Part shown: one piece after another, positions 1 through 7,627 of the stretch
Layout: each line of letters starts with the position of its first letter
Position numbering within the stretch: the first letter of the stretch is position 1
NCBI GenBank assembly: GCA_029251375.1
Contig: JAQXDL010000013.1
Location: 1-54,140, forward strand
Origin: Pseudomonadales bacterium
Lineage (GTDB): Bacteria > Pseudomonadota > Gammaproteobacteria > Pseudomonadales > Azotimanducaceae
DNA length: 54,140 nucleotides
Direction: 5' to 3'
Notes under the pieces: model-generated
What the model was told of the DNA's origin: nothing
The model's input: only the letters and a program-made list of their open reading frames with translations
Databases searched by the model: none
Program-made: the position numbers and the translations under genes

Positions 1-2
1 GG

Positions 3-344
3 ATTAAGGTGGTTATTCAGGATTATTCTCGAGTCAGGGAGATGACGTTGAATGATACCGATATGGCCAGGACATCAATCTTTCGCAGCAAGTTAATTGA
101 GCATTTTAGCGTCGAAAAGGTGTCCGTTTTGATGTCAAAAATCGTCCTTTACTTTGTCCGACCAACTCGACCTGACGTTTTAGCAATGCACCTTGAGCGG
201 ACCGAAAGGGCGCATAAGCCTTATGGCGCAGAATTCAGTTACTTAGTAAGTGGCTCATTGTCATCTGCTCTTCAAGAGGTGGGAGTAAATGAATTACCGT
301 CGGATGAAGAGTGGCTTAACCCGCCTAATAGCGACAGCGACTGA
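3..344 (+). CDS. Partial STAS-like family paralogue (3' part)
   Basis: Not a recognised named family. The frame is open to the window edge, so the beginning is missing; the GTG at position 9 lies inside the conserved core and is unlikely to be the true start. The visible part aligns with the C-terminal two thirds of the three other small proteins at 519-953, 5797-6225 and 6528-6950: a strand ending in a D-x-S segment, then a conserved D-[ST]-D-x-A motif (here DTDMA), a second hydrophobic strand (KIVLYFVRP), and a final strand plus acidic helix. The alternating strand/helix pattern recalls STAS/SpoIIAA-like proteins, but that is inference. It ends with an acidic tail. No partner gene follows closely; the next gene is a paralogue 174 bp downstream. 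Confidence 0.6.
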   Translation: MKVVIQDYSRVREMTLNDTDMARTSIFRSKLIEHFSVEKVSVLMSKIVLYFVRPTRPDVLAMHLERTERAHKPYGAEFSYLVSGSLSSALQEVGVNELPSDEEWLNPPNSDSD

Positions 345-518
345 TAAAAGTGATGCGCTCTCGACAGGGGTGATAAAAAAGCCTAAGTCATATTCAGCGT
401 GTAAGCCTGTCGGACCCAGTCAAATTGCTTTTTGCCCTTTTTGGTAGGCTCCGTGTAAAGACGAGACCTGAGTTTTGCTAGTTAGATATCGAAACTCTAA
501 AGTTGCGAAGAGGTAACA

Positions 519-953
519 ATGTATAAAGTTCATCTCGATAAAGAGTTAAGACTTGTTCGCCTTCATCATTATGGCGACTTCGTGGGAGCAGAAATAGTGT
601 TAGCTCTGAGGGAGCTAATTCTTAACTGGTCTAGCTACTCCCCCGAGCAACCACTTGACTATTACCATAGGATTTTCGTAGACGTCTCGAAATCCACCCG
701 TGGGACACTTCACGATTCTGACAATGCATTTCATCATTTGGAAAGCAAAAAATTTATTAAATGGGGATTTGCCGGGCTATGGAAGATGGTCATTTTAAAA
801 CCGCCAGGTAATACAAAAAAAGCTGACGAACGGTTCAAAAGAGTCAAAGAGGTAGGCGCTTGGCGAGAATTTGATATTACTATGGTCGAGTCACTAGAAG
901 AGGTGGTTTCCCTGCTGGACCTGCCAGCTGGTTATGAACCCGCTGAGTTCTGA
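519..953 (+). CDS. Small STAS-like family paralogue (144 aa)
   Basis: Second member of the local four-gene family; function unknown. The sequence starts with a strand pair (residues 2-18, LVRLHHYGDFVGAE), which matches EHVGDYVGAE in the paralogue at 5797. A helix follows, then a strand ending in VDVSKST, the D-[ST]-D motif (DSDNA), a hydrophobic strand (WKMVILKPP) and a C-terminal helix. There is no signal peptide or membrane segment, so it is probably cytoplasmic. The ATG is supported by AGAGG about 6 bases upstream. It stands alone in an otherwise gene-poor stretch. A STAS or SpoIIAA-like fold is a guess from the pattern of strands and helices, and no catalytic motif was seen. Confidence 0.75.
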   Translation: MYKVHLDKELRLVRLHHYGDFVGAEIVLALRELILNWSSYSPEQPLDYYHRIFVDVSKSTRGTLHDSDNAFHHLESKKFIKWGFAGLWKMVILKPPGNTKKADERFKRVKEVGAWREFDITMVESLEEVVSLLDLPAGYEPAEF

Positions 954-1068
954 AGTCCTGTGCGGCATTTAGCAATCCAGATAATTTAAGCCGGTTTATC
1001 TACAGGGCAGTTTGTTACAGATCTACTGCATGAACCAACGCAAAAACTGCCATCACTTCAATCATCGA

Positions 1069-1383
1069 TCATCGCAACATCCATCGCAACATCCATCGGA
1101 ACATCCATCGGAACCTCCATCGGAACAACCACAGAAAAAACCACAGAAAAAACCACAGAAAAAACCCTAGAAAAACCACATAAAAAACGATCAGCAACCA
1201 AATGTGCGCCATTAGCAGAAAATCTGCACTGTCGTGGGTTGATTTGGGATGCTCTGCGCGCTCGAACATGATCTCGAAAAGAATTGGCCGCCAGCTTGCA
1301 GGAACACGCTGAACCGTCACCAGTTTGGATTCGCCGTTCGGAGAGTCAAAATCGGATAGATAAATGAAGTCGGGGTAATTCAC
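1069..1383 (-). CDS. Doubtful 104-aa ORF with repeat-encoded hydrophobic tail
   Basis: Minus-strand frame with a GTG start and no convincing ribosome binding site. The first 55 residues have ordinary, soluble-looking composition. The tail is read through the 12-bp tandem repeat and becomes four-residue repeats (FFLW, then RWMF/RWML), giving a very aromatic and arginine-rich end after a hydrophobic stretch. No family was recognised. It may be a fortuitous frame, or the remains of a gene whose 3' end has been overwritten by repeat expansion. Confidence 0.2.
   Translation of the reverse strand: MNYPDFIYLSDFDSPNGESKLVTVQRVPASWRPILFEIMFERAEHPKSTHDSADFLLMAHIWLLIVFYVVFLGFFLWFFLWFFLWLFRWRFRWMFRWMLRWMLR
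1070..1177. repeat. 12-bp tandem repeat, about 9 copies, two unit variants
   Basis: Units start at 1070, 1082, 1094, 1106, 1118, 1130, 1142, 1154 and 1166. The first five follow CATCGSAACMWC; units six to eight are identical (CACAGAAAAAAC); the ninth is degenerate. The switch from one variant to the other within one array suggests successive local expansions. There are no spacers, so this is not a CRISPR array. Confidence 0.9.
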
Positions 1384-1503
1384 TAAACTTACTGTGTTTT
1401 AGGGCCCGGCTTGATCATTTAAAAGGGTTTTGTTTTGCGCAAAGTTAACCTAGCGCTCTATCTGCTAATTTATGGGGTTGCTTTCAAGGGCGGTTGCGAC
1501 TCA

Positions 1504-1537
1504 GGCGGCCCTATCCGTTGAAACGTATAGGGCCGCC
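1504..1537. repeat. Perfect 11-bp inverted repeat (stem-loop)
   Basis: GGCGGCCCTAT at 1504-1514 is the exact reverse complement of ATAGGGCCGCC at 1527-1537, with a 12-base loop. It lies about 145 bp beyond the end of the aldehyde dehydrogenase gene. There is no T-tract on either side, so it is not a textbook intrinsic terminator. It could be an RNA 3'-end structure or a dispersed palindromic element. Confidence 0.7.
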
Positions 1538-1680
1538 AAATAGAGAGAATTTTCGAGTCGAGCGCGCCGGTGCAAACGCGCCTTTTGAGCGATCAGCCGC
1601 GGCGACGTTGAGAGCAGCTTGGAGGACCTATCAGTTTGTTTCAAGCTCGCAGCATTGTCTAAAATACTTGAGCTTTGAAA

Positions 1681-3141
1681 TCAGATTGCGCCCAGAATTT
1701 TGCTGATGTTCTTTCGAAACTTCTTGCCAAAAGGCGGTCGCGCGCCAACGATGGGCAAAACATCTAACATTGTCTGACTGTAAATCGCACGTGAGTGGCT
1801 CATGTTTTTAAACCCTTCAGGACCGTGGTATGCACCCATGCCAGAAGCTCCAATGCCACCAAATGGAAGATCCTCTTGCACATAATGAAGCGTAATATCA
1901 TTGATACAAACGCCACCACTTTGTACGTTGCTCAGTAAGTACTCCTGCTCACTTTTATCCTTGCCAAAGTAGTACATGGCAAGAGGGTTTCGGCGAGGCT
2001 CAATCTTATCTGGAACTTCAGCGACGTCAGAATAGGTCATGATAGGAAGGACAGGACCAAAAATTTCCTCGTGCATGACCAGCATGTCTTCATTGACGTT
2101 CTGGAGTATGTGTAGCGGCATGCGACGATTGTCTTTAGACGCGCGAGTCTTGTCAGCACCTACGATGGTGAGCTTGGCACCTTTAGCAACGGCGTCATCA
2201 ATATAATTCTGTAATCTGGCGAAGTGTCTTTCGTTAATAACGCCAGCGTAATCGGTGTTTTCGGTTATGTTTGGATACATCGACTGCGTCTCGTGAATTA
2301 CTCGTGCAATGAGTTGCTCTTCCAGCTCATTCGGCACCAACACGTAGTCTGGCGATAGGCATAGTTGACCACCGTTTAAAAGTTTGCCGAATGCTAGGCG
2401 TGTTCCGGCGAGATCAATCTTTGCACTGCGACCAATGACGACAGGTGACTTGCCGCCAAGCTCTAGGGTAACTGGAACTAGGTTTTTTGATGCTGACTGC
2501 ATCACTTGCGCACCGACACGAGTGGATCCGGTAAACAGAAGATGGTCGAATGGCAACTCTGCAAATCTTTGACTGATATCTGCACCACCGGTTACGACCG
2601 CGACCTCATCTTCCGAGAAATATCTGGGGATAACCTCAGCAAACAATGCCGCTGTTTCAGGTACAAACTCTGATGGTTTCAGTAGCGCTCGGTTACCGGC
2701 AGCCAGCGCGCTTGTCAGTGGTGCCACGGTCAGACCGAATGGCAAGTTCCACGGAGAAATGATACCAACCACACCCTTGGGAAAATGTCTGACTTGGCCC
2801 TTCCCTCCCAAAAAATTCATTGGTTTGTTGGTTTTTCGCGCTTCCGGCTTCATCCAAGTTTTAAGGTTTTTGACTGTATAGTCGATGGCCTCGACCTTTG
2901 AAGCAAACTCTGAGAACAAACTGAATTCATAGGATCGTGCACCGTTAAATTCGCGCTTTGTTGTTGTCGCGAACTCCGTTTTGTTTTCAATAATAAAAGC
3001 CTTGAGTCTCTTTAGGCGGTCAACCCTTGTCGAGTAAGTGACCTCGCCTTCAGCGCGGAACTTGCTTCTTTGTAGTTCGACCAGCGCTCTCAGGTTCTGA
3101 ACTTCCAATTCAGTGACGTTGTCCAATTCTGCTATGCTCAT
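1681..3141 (-). CDS. Aldehyde dehydrogenase, coniferyl-aldehyde-dehydrogenase type
   Basis: NAD(P)-dependent aldehyde dehydrogenase of 486 aa, cytoplasmic, oxidising an aldehyde to the acid. Visible family marks are the cofactor-site SPWNLPF segment, FTGSTRVG, the general-base glutamate in LELGGKSP, and the nucleophilic cysteine in GQLCLSPDYVLVP. The LCLSPDYVLVP form and the C-terminal RPPFGKKF resemble coniferyl aldehyde dehydrogenases more than betaine or acetaldehyde enzymes. The substrate cannot be fixed from sequence; hydrophobic aldehydes are likely. The ATG is preceded by a strong AGGAG. The gene is 62 bp downstream of a TetR regulator on the same strand and probably shares its promoter, so expression is likely induced when the regulator binds an aldehyde or related ligand. 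Confidence 0.9.
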   Translation of the reverse strand: MSIAELDNVTELEVQNLRALVELQRSKFRAEGEVTYSTRVDRLKRLKAFIIENKTEFATTTKREFNGARSYEFSLFSEFASKVEAIDYTVKNLKTWMKPEARKTNKPMNFLGGKGQVRHFPKGVVGIISPWNLPFGLTVAPLTSALAAGNRALLKPSEFVPETAALFAEVIPRYFSEDEVAVVTGGADISQRFAELPFDHLLFTGSTRVGAQVMQSASKNLVPVTLELGGKSPVVIGRSAKIDLAGTRLAFGKLLNGGQLCLSPDYVLVPNELEEQLIARVIHETQSMYPNITENTDYAGVINERHFARLQNYIDDAVAKGAKLTIVGADKTRASKDNRRMPLHILQNVNEDMLVMHEEIFGPVLPIMTYSDVAEVPDKIEPRRNPLAMYYFGKDKSEQEYLLSNVQSGGVCINDITLHYVQEDLPFGGIGASGMGAYHGPEGFKNMSHSRAIYSQTMLDVLPIVGARPPFGKKFRKNISKILGAI

Positions 3142-3203
3142 AATATCTCTCCTAAGTTTTTCCGTATTTTCTATTTTATGATTCGTCTAAGCGTTAAGTT
3201 CGA

Positions 3204-3884
3204 TTAGGCGTTGGATGTGGCTTCCGTGCGTATGCACTCTATGATGCGAATGGCATTTTTAACGAAAAAGGGCTTAGACGAAAAACTGGCGATAAGCTCC
3301 TGAACATCGTTAGGAAGCTCTTCGTTATCCAGTGCTGGACCTTGGTCAACTCGGGTCGCAGTAATCAGTAGAACCCCCAATGTTTTTACTATCTCTATTG
3401 CTTGAGCTTGGCTCAGTTTGAGTGAAGTGGATGTAGGTTCCGCGATCCGTTTCACCTCGCTTATGAACACTCGTTTCGATCTGATTAAGCTGTGTATCTC
3501 AACATTGTGCTCGATAATATGTTCAAGCCTTATGAGTAATGGCAATAGGGTGCCATCCGCCAAGGCAGTGTCATATAGGGTCTCAGCGTAGACCTCACTG
3601 GATATGGATTTGGATAAATAACCAATGAATATGTGACTCCACCGTGTCAGGCTTTGCTCATAAAGACTTAGGAAAAGGTCCTCCCTAGTCTTGAAGTAAA
3701 GGTAGATAGTGCCCTTAGCAACCCCGGATCTTTTTGCGAGTTGAGCCATTGAAAATGCCTCATAGCCGACCTCGCCGAAATACGTTTCAGCCGCCTCTAT
3801 TACTACATGCCGCCTTAGCGCCTTTTGTTCTGCGCTTCTCGCTCTATGATTGATTACAACGGCTGTGCTCACAAGTGTCTCCAT
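3204..3884 (-). CDS. TetR-family transcriptional regulator
   Basis: Repressor of 226 aa. The N-terminal helix-turn-helix is clear at about residues 25-70 (AAETYFGEVGYEAFSMAQ, then AKRSGVAKGTIYLYFKTRE), followed by an all-helical ligand domain with no recognisable signature. It is the first gene of a two-gene operon with the aldehyde dehydrogenase. Two exact copies of a 13-bp operator in opposite orientation overlap the promoter just upstream, so autorepression and co-regulation of the dehydrogenase are very likely. The ligand is unknown; an aldehyde or fatty/aromatic compound would fit the neighbour. Confidence 0.9.
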   Translation of the reverse strand: METLVSTAVVINHRARSAEQKALRRHVVIEAAETYFGEVGYEAFSMAQLAKRSGVAKGTIYLYFKTREDLFLSLYEQSLTRWSHIFIGYLSKSISSEVYAETLYDTALADGTLLPLLIRLEHIIEHNVEIHSLIRSKRVFISEVKRIAEPTSTSLKLSQAQAIEIVKTLGVLLITATRVDQGPALDNEELPNDVQELIASFSSKPFFVKNAIRIIECIRTEATSNA

Positions 3885-3933
3885 ACTGTATTTGTTCAGT
3901 CATTTGCCGGAGCGGTTATATATCAAACTTAAC

Positions 3934-3969
3934 TGACCGATGGTCAATTATATAGCTGACCATCGGTCA
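3934..3969. promoter_or_regulatory. Paired TetR operator boxes
   Basis: TGACCGATGGTCA at 3934-3946 and its exact reverse complement TGACCATCGGTCA at 3957-3969, 23 bp start to start. Each box is itself a near-palindrome (TGACC-nnn-GGTCA). On the minus strand one box fills the 17-bp spacer of the promoter and the other follows the -10 directly, an ideal repression geometry for the adjacent TetR gene. Confidence 0.85.
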
Positions 3970-3975
3970 TTTCAA
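3947..3975 (-). promoter_or_regulatory. Sigma70-type promoter of the tetR-aldehyde dehydrogenase operon
   Basis: Read on the minus strand: TTGAAA (3975-3970), a 17-bp spacer, then TATAAT (3952-3947). The predicted start near 3940 gives a leader of about 55 bases. Both operator boxes are interleaved with these elements. Confidence 0.8.
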
Positions 3976-4311
3976 GCCTCTTGACTTAATAAACTGATTC
4001 TCGAACGAATATGCACCCATGAAAGTATTTCTGACCACAAAATGTGCGAATCAAGTCTATGACCGGCAATTTGGATACAGGTAGTTTTGCGCTTTGAGAA
4101 AACTAGGGATTTTCCATGGAAAGGTAGTTTTAGTGGTCTGCAACAGTTCTAACTATCTTCAGGCAACGCAAGCCGACTGAAGTTCGATCAATCGTCGGTA
4201 AGCACCTGCGGGGTTTTGAATTTCTGATTCTCGTAATTGCTAGACAAATATCCGACAAACAGCAGGTATGATGGACTGCTCCGTCTCAAAATAGGCAGGT
4301 CTGCGGATGAA
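3976..4311. other. Intergenic, no feature recognised beyond the promoter
   Basis: About 340 bp between the TetR promoter and the end of the split dipeptidase gene. No reading frame of quality, no repeat and no clear terminator was seen. Confidence 0.5.
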
Positions 4312-5492
4312 TTAAGCTTCTGCTGCTCTCATCACGCGTAAAAAGTTAGCGCTCCAAATTTTCGCGATATCCTCGGCTCCGTAACCTCGTTTCACAAGTT
4401 CCAGCGTAATGTTGAATGAGTCTGATGCATCGACGCAGCCATCAATATGGCCACTGCCGTGGTTAAAATCCGTACCGATGCCCACATGGTTTATTCCCAG
4501 TCTATGCACGACATAATCAATATGGTCGACCAAATGATGCACCTTGGTTGGACCCAATAGTTCTGTAATCTTCGTAAGGTAATTCTTCTTTACTTCTTTG
4601 TCTTTGATTCCCCAATAAAGTTCATAGGGGTAGTCGTAGGCCTCTGGTAAGTCGGCCTCGATACGCGCTGTCTTAATGTTATTGATCAAATCAGGATCTG
4701 AAAAGTCAAGCAGATTACCATGGAAGGCTGATATATGAACGACACCACCATTTGCCGCGAGCTTGTCTAACTCATCATCACGCAGATTACGTTTTACATT
4801 CGATATCGATTTAATATTGGAGTGACTGGCGATGACAGGTCTTTCAGCGATGTTTAAGGCTTGTAGGGTTGCGGCATAAGATAGCTGTGAAATATCCAGC
4901 ACGCCTCCCAGTCGATTGATTTTCGCGATTCCTTTAACGCCCAGTTCAGATAAACCGCCATGTTCTTCATCTACCTCATAGCTGCATGTTTTTACATTGT
5001 AATTTGGGCGAGATGAGTCAGCGAAATGATTGTGCCCCATATGGGTCAGCGCAAAAACCCGTGCGCCAAGCTGGTAGTAATGATCGAGGTAGGTTGGGTC
5101 TTTGCCCAATACTCGAGCATTCTGGAATCCAAAAATGAAGCTGAGTCTCTTTTCGCTAAAGGCTTGTTCAATTTCAGCCGCGCTTTTTGTCAAGCGATCG
5201 ACTTGTCTGCTTCAAGCAACTGAAGAACAGTCGCATGTTGTAACTGCATTTGTTCTCGCGCGAACTTAACGCCCCGCTCAGACCGAGAGCCCGGTCCAAC
5301 AGCCAGCGCCAAGACAACGCTATTAAGCCCGCCTTCACGCATCTTTTCAGGCGCAACCTTTGAAGCGCCACCTTTACTTAAAAATTGTGGTGAAGTTTTG
5401 GTCGTGACAATGTCGGCGTGAGCATCTAGGCATAGTGTGTCATCGTGAATTACGCGGGCTTTGCTTAATAAGTCAGGTGTGTCTTCAGACAT
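4312..5492 (-). pseudogene. M19 (renal/membrane-type) dipeptidase split by a frameshift
   Basis: Two overlapping frames together make one peptidase M19 of about 393 aa. The N-terminal piece (5492 to 5190) has the metal-binding H-x-D in CLDAHADIV and ends ...EADKSIA. The C-terminal piece (5193 to 4312) continues naturally as TKSAAEIEQAF and carries GARVFALTHMGHN, ASHSN and VGIGTDFNHG. At the junction the bases read GCTTGACA: a stop TGA overlaps a possible TTG restart, and one extra T would restore a continuous reading frame. So this is a one-base deletion, a sequencing error or, less likely, coupled re-initiation. Compared with the family as I recall it, the bridging Glu (here GFQN) and a metal His (here LDISQ) are both Gln, so this is a divergent subfamily or an inactive enzyme. 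Nothing indicates an operon. Confidence 0.8.
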
Positions 5493-5796
5493 AGGTTCTA
5501 ATCACGGTTGCTTGCGAATGAGTCTATTCGAGCACCTAGGCTAAATCTAGATGTTGGGTACCTCTTGGCGATATTATCAGTTTTTATAAATATTGGGATA
5601 TCGAAAAACTGCAAGTTATCGAGCGTTCTGTCAGTGTCTGGAAATTTGCGATTGACTGTTAGTTTGGGATAAATTTAGTAAGATTGGTGTCTATTCTCGA
5701 GTAGAAAAAATTATATGACACATAAAGACGGTCGAATTGTTCACGATGCGGACAGCCACATCATTGAGGCGACCGCCGCGATTTGGAGTAGAAAAT
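5493..5796. other. Intergenic region ahead of a STAS-like gene
   Basis: AT-rich stretch between the divergent dipeptidase and STAS-like genes. It presumably holds both promoters, but no convincing pair of promoter boxes could be assigned. No gene is seen. Confidence 0.4.
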
Positions 5797-6225
5797 TTGT
5801 TAAATGATTATTATTACGACGAGCGAAACAATTTGCTCGTTATGGAGCACGTTGGCGATTATGTTGGTGCCGAATTTCAGACCGTGGTTCCAGAATTATT
5901 AGAGAAAGTACAGGGGCAGGTAAATTACATTATCATAGACATGAGTAAAGTGACGTCCGCCACAATTATTGATACTGACTTAGCGCTGGTAAATTTGACT
6001 CACCATAAAATTACGAAGCTCGGCTTTGATTTGGATATTGTTCTTATCTGCGCCATCATTCCGCAAGACGCCCCGCAAAACCTAATTCAAAGGTCCGAGC
6101 GGTTTACGACCAGAAGCAACTACATAAAGTATATCAGGAGTGTGTCTTGGGAAGCGGCTTTTGTTGAAATGGATTTAGAGCATTTCTTTTCATATCCCTT
6201 TTCAATCAAAACACAGTCTGAATAA
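5797..6225 (+). CDS. Small STAS-like family paralogue (142 aa, TTG start)
   Basis: Third member of the local family. The frame is open back to 5737, but the TTG at 5797 has GGAG eight bases upstream and gives 142 aa, matching the paralogues. The same GGAG-then-TTG layout recurs at 6528. It has a strand pair (NLLVMEHVGDYVGAEF), a helix, a strand ending in IIIDMSKVTSA, the shared D-[ST]-D motif (DTDLALV), a strand VLICAIIP followed by QDAPQ, then ISW-type SVSWEAAF near the end. There is no signal peptide or membrane helix. Function is unknown; a STAS/SpoIIAA-like fold is suggested only by the pattern. It is closest to the copy at 6528. Confidence 0.75.
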   Translation: MLNDYYYDERNNLLVMEHVGDYVGAEFQTVVPELLEKVQGQVNYIIIDMSKVTSATIIDTDLALVNLTHHKITKLGFDLDIVLICAIIPQDAPQNLIQRSERFTTRSNYIKYIRSVSWEAAFVEMDLEHFFSYPFSIKTQSE

Positions 6226-6410
6226 ATTCTAAGTGGTACATTACAGCCATCAAAAATTACGGATGTCAGCGAGAGTCCTTCGCGAATCATTTTGGAGTTG
6301 CCTTAGCATCGATCATTTGTAATATTTGCGCAGAGTTTTTAGTTTCTTTTTCATTTTCGGGCGAGATTGATTAGCGTACTATCCTCCGGAATATTCAAAC
6401 AAGATCAGGC
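6226..6410. other. Spacer between two paralogues
   Basis: No gene was seen. It leads into the 16-bp tandem repeat that precedes the next paralogue; the whole gap between the two coding regions is about 300 bp. Confidence 0.4.
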
Positions 6411-6474
6411 CTAGACATAGATAGGACTAGACACAGATAGGATCAGACAGAGATAGGACTAGACAAAGAGAGCA
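6411..6474. repeat. 16-bp tandem repeat, 4 copies
   Basis: Units at 6411-6426, 6427-6442, 6443-6458 and 6459-6474 follow the pattern [CT][CT]AGACAnAGATAGGA; the last is degenerate at its end. The array sits 53 bp upstream of the STAS-like gene at 6528, where a promoter would be expected. Confidence 0.9.
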
Positions 6475-6527
6475 ACAGTTTAACGGGTTCTATCTGTGGC
6501 GCGCGAATCAGCAATTACGATTATGAG

Positions 6528-6950
6528 ATGGAGTTAAAAATTTTGTTGAATAACTACCATTATGATGAGGTCAATAAGTTGCTCGTCACAGAGCATGTCG
6601 GGCACTACGAGCCAGCAGAATTGCAGAAGTGCTTACGAGAAATATTTGCAAAGATGACGGGGAGGGTCGAAACGATCATTGCTGTCTGGAGTGAGCTTTC
6701 TTCCGCCTCAACTGGTGATTCCGACCTGGCGCTTGTGGATTTTAATCGTCGTAAAACGAATGAGTACGGCGCTGATCTTGATAATATCATTTTATACGTT
6801 GTTATTCCGCGAGATGCGCCCGAGAGCTTAGACAACAGGTATAAACTGATGTGCGGCAAAACTGGGGGCACAAAAGTCTTTAGGGTTATCTCTTGGGAAG
6901 CAGCACTTGCTGAAGCGGGTATAAATGGTTCTTTGCCATTTTCCTTCTAA
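6528..6950 (+). CDS. Small STAS-like family paralogue (140 aa)
   Basis: Fourth member of the family and a close relative of the copy 300 bp upstream: NNYHYDEVNKLLVTEHVGH against NDYYYDERNNLLVMEHVGD, VIPRDAPESL against IIPQDAPQNL, and ISWEAALAE against VSWEAAFVE. The D-[ST]-D motif is DSDLALV. The ATG at 6528 is in frame, but GGAG at 6530-6533 precedes a TTG at 6543, the same layout as in the sister gene, so translation may start there. The residue aligned with the acidic D-x-S position is W here (IIAVWSEL), so the copies have diverged. Probably cytoplasmic; function unknown. Confidence 0.75.
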   Translation: MELKILLNNYHYDEVNKLLVTEHVGHYEPAELQKCLREIFAKMTGRVETIIAVWSELSSASTGDSDLALVDFNRRKTNEYGADLDNIILYVVIPRDAPESLDNRYKLMCGKTGGTKVFRVISWEAALAEAGINGSLPFSF

Positions 6951-7627
6951 AACGAACCAAGCATGCACGATCGTAAACTCGCCGTATCGCCAATCATCGT
7001 TAGCCCTCAATGAGGGTCGTCAGACTTTAAGCAAAGACGTTGAATTTTCCTTTCATGGCGGAAACCGATGACAGAGCCTTGGTGGCTACTAAACAATAAG
7101 GCGGCAATGGGTCCCTCTGTAAGACGGTTTAGTTACTTTGTTACAAACTTGAGAAAGAAACGGTAGCGCTTCAGGACAGTAGATAATCTCAACAGATGTG
7201 ATGCCTGCGCCAAACTGTTTCTATCCGCATAATTCATCGATCTGAAAATTTGGAATCGACAAGAGCTAATGTTGATCTTTGCAGGTCCAATTTGGCTGAC
7301 CTGAGCTTGGATCAGCGATAATCCCAAATTTTATGGTCAGGCAGAGCGCTATTTTTTGTCAATGATCACAGCAGACGTTTGCTTAGCTCTAAAGTAGGTC
7401 ATGAACTCACTGGCTTCTGGGATTGAAGCTTGCAGTCTGATTGATTGTTCAATTCGTCGAGTCGCCAGCGGAAAATCATAGAATCTTCTTCGCAAGTCAA
7501 GGCGCGAAACGTCGCGCAAGAGGCTCTCAACCGCTTCAAAACTTTACAGTGCGCGAGCTGTTGCGATTGACCCATATCAAATCGGTTAGACCGTGTAAGG
7601 TGTCGGCGAGTTATTGCAGCATTAGCG
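6951..7627. other. Intergenic, no gene recognised
   Basis: About 680 bp between the last STAS-like gene and the end of the symporter gene. Only short frames of poor quality were found. A small palindrome (CCCTCA-A-TGAGGG, 7004-7016) follows the STAS-like gene. No terminator, repeat array or RNA gene was recognised. Confidence 0.5.

Larger units (their letters stand above)
954..1680. other. Gene-poor interval with a minisatellite and a long inverted repeat
   Basis: No gene of confidence lies between the STAS-like gene and the end of the aldehyde dehydrogenase gene. The interval holds the 12-bp tandem repeat at 1070-1177, a doubtful minus-strand reading frame that runs through that repeat, and the inverted repeat at 1504-1537. 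Confidence 0.6.

Noticed and set aside
1494-1706. 70-aa plus-strand frame
   Set aside because: Crosses the inverted repeat and runs into the convergent aldehyde dehydrogenase gene; no ribosome binding site or protein-like pattern.
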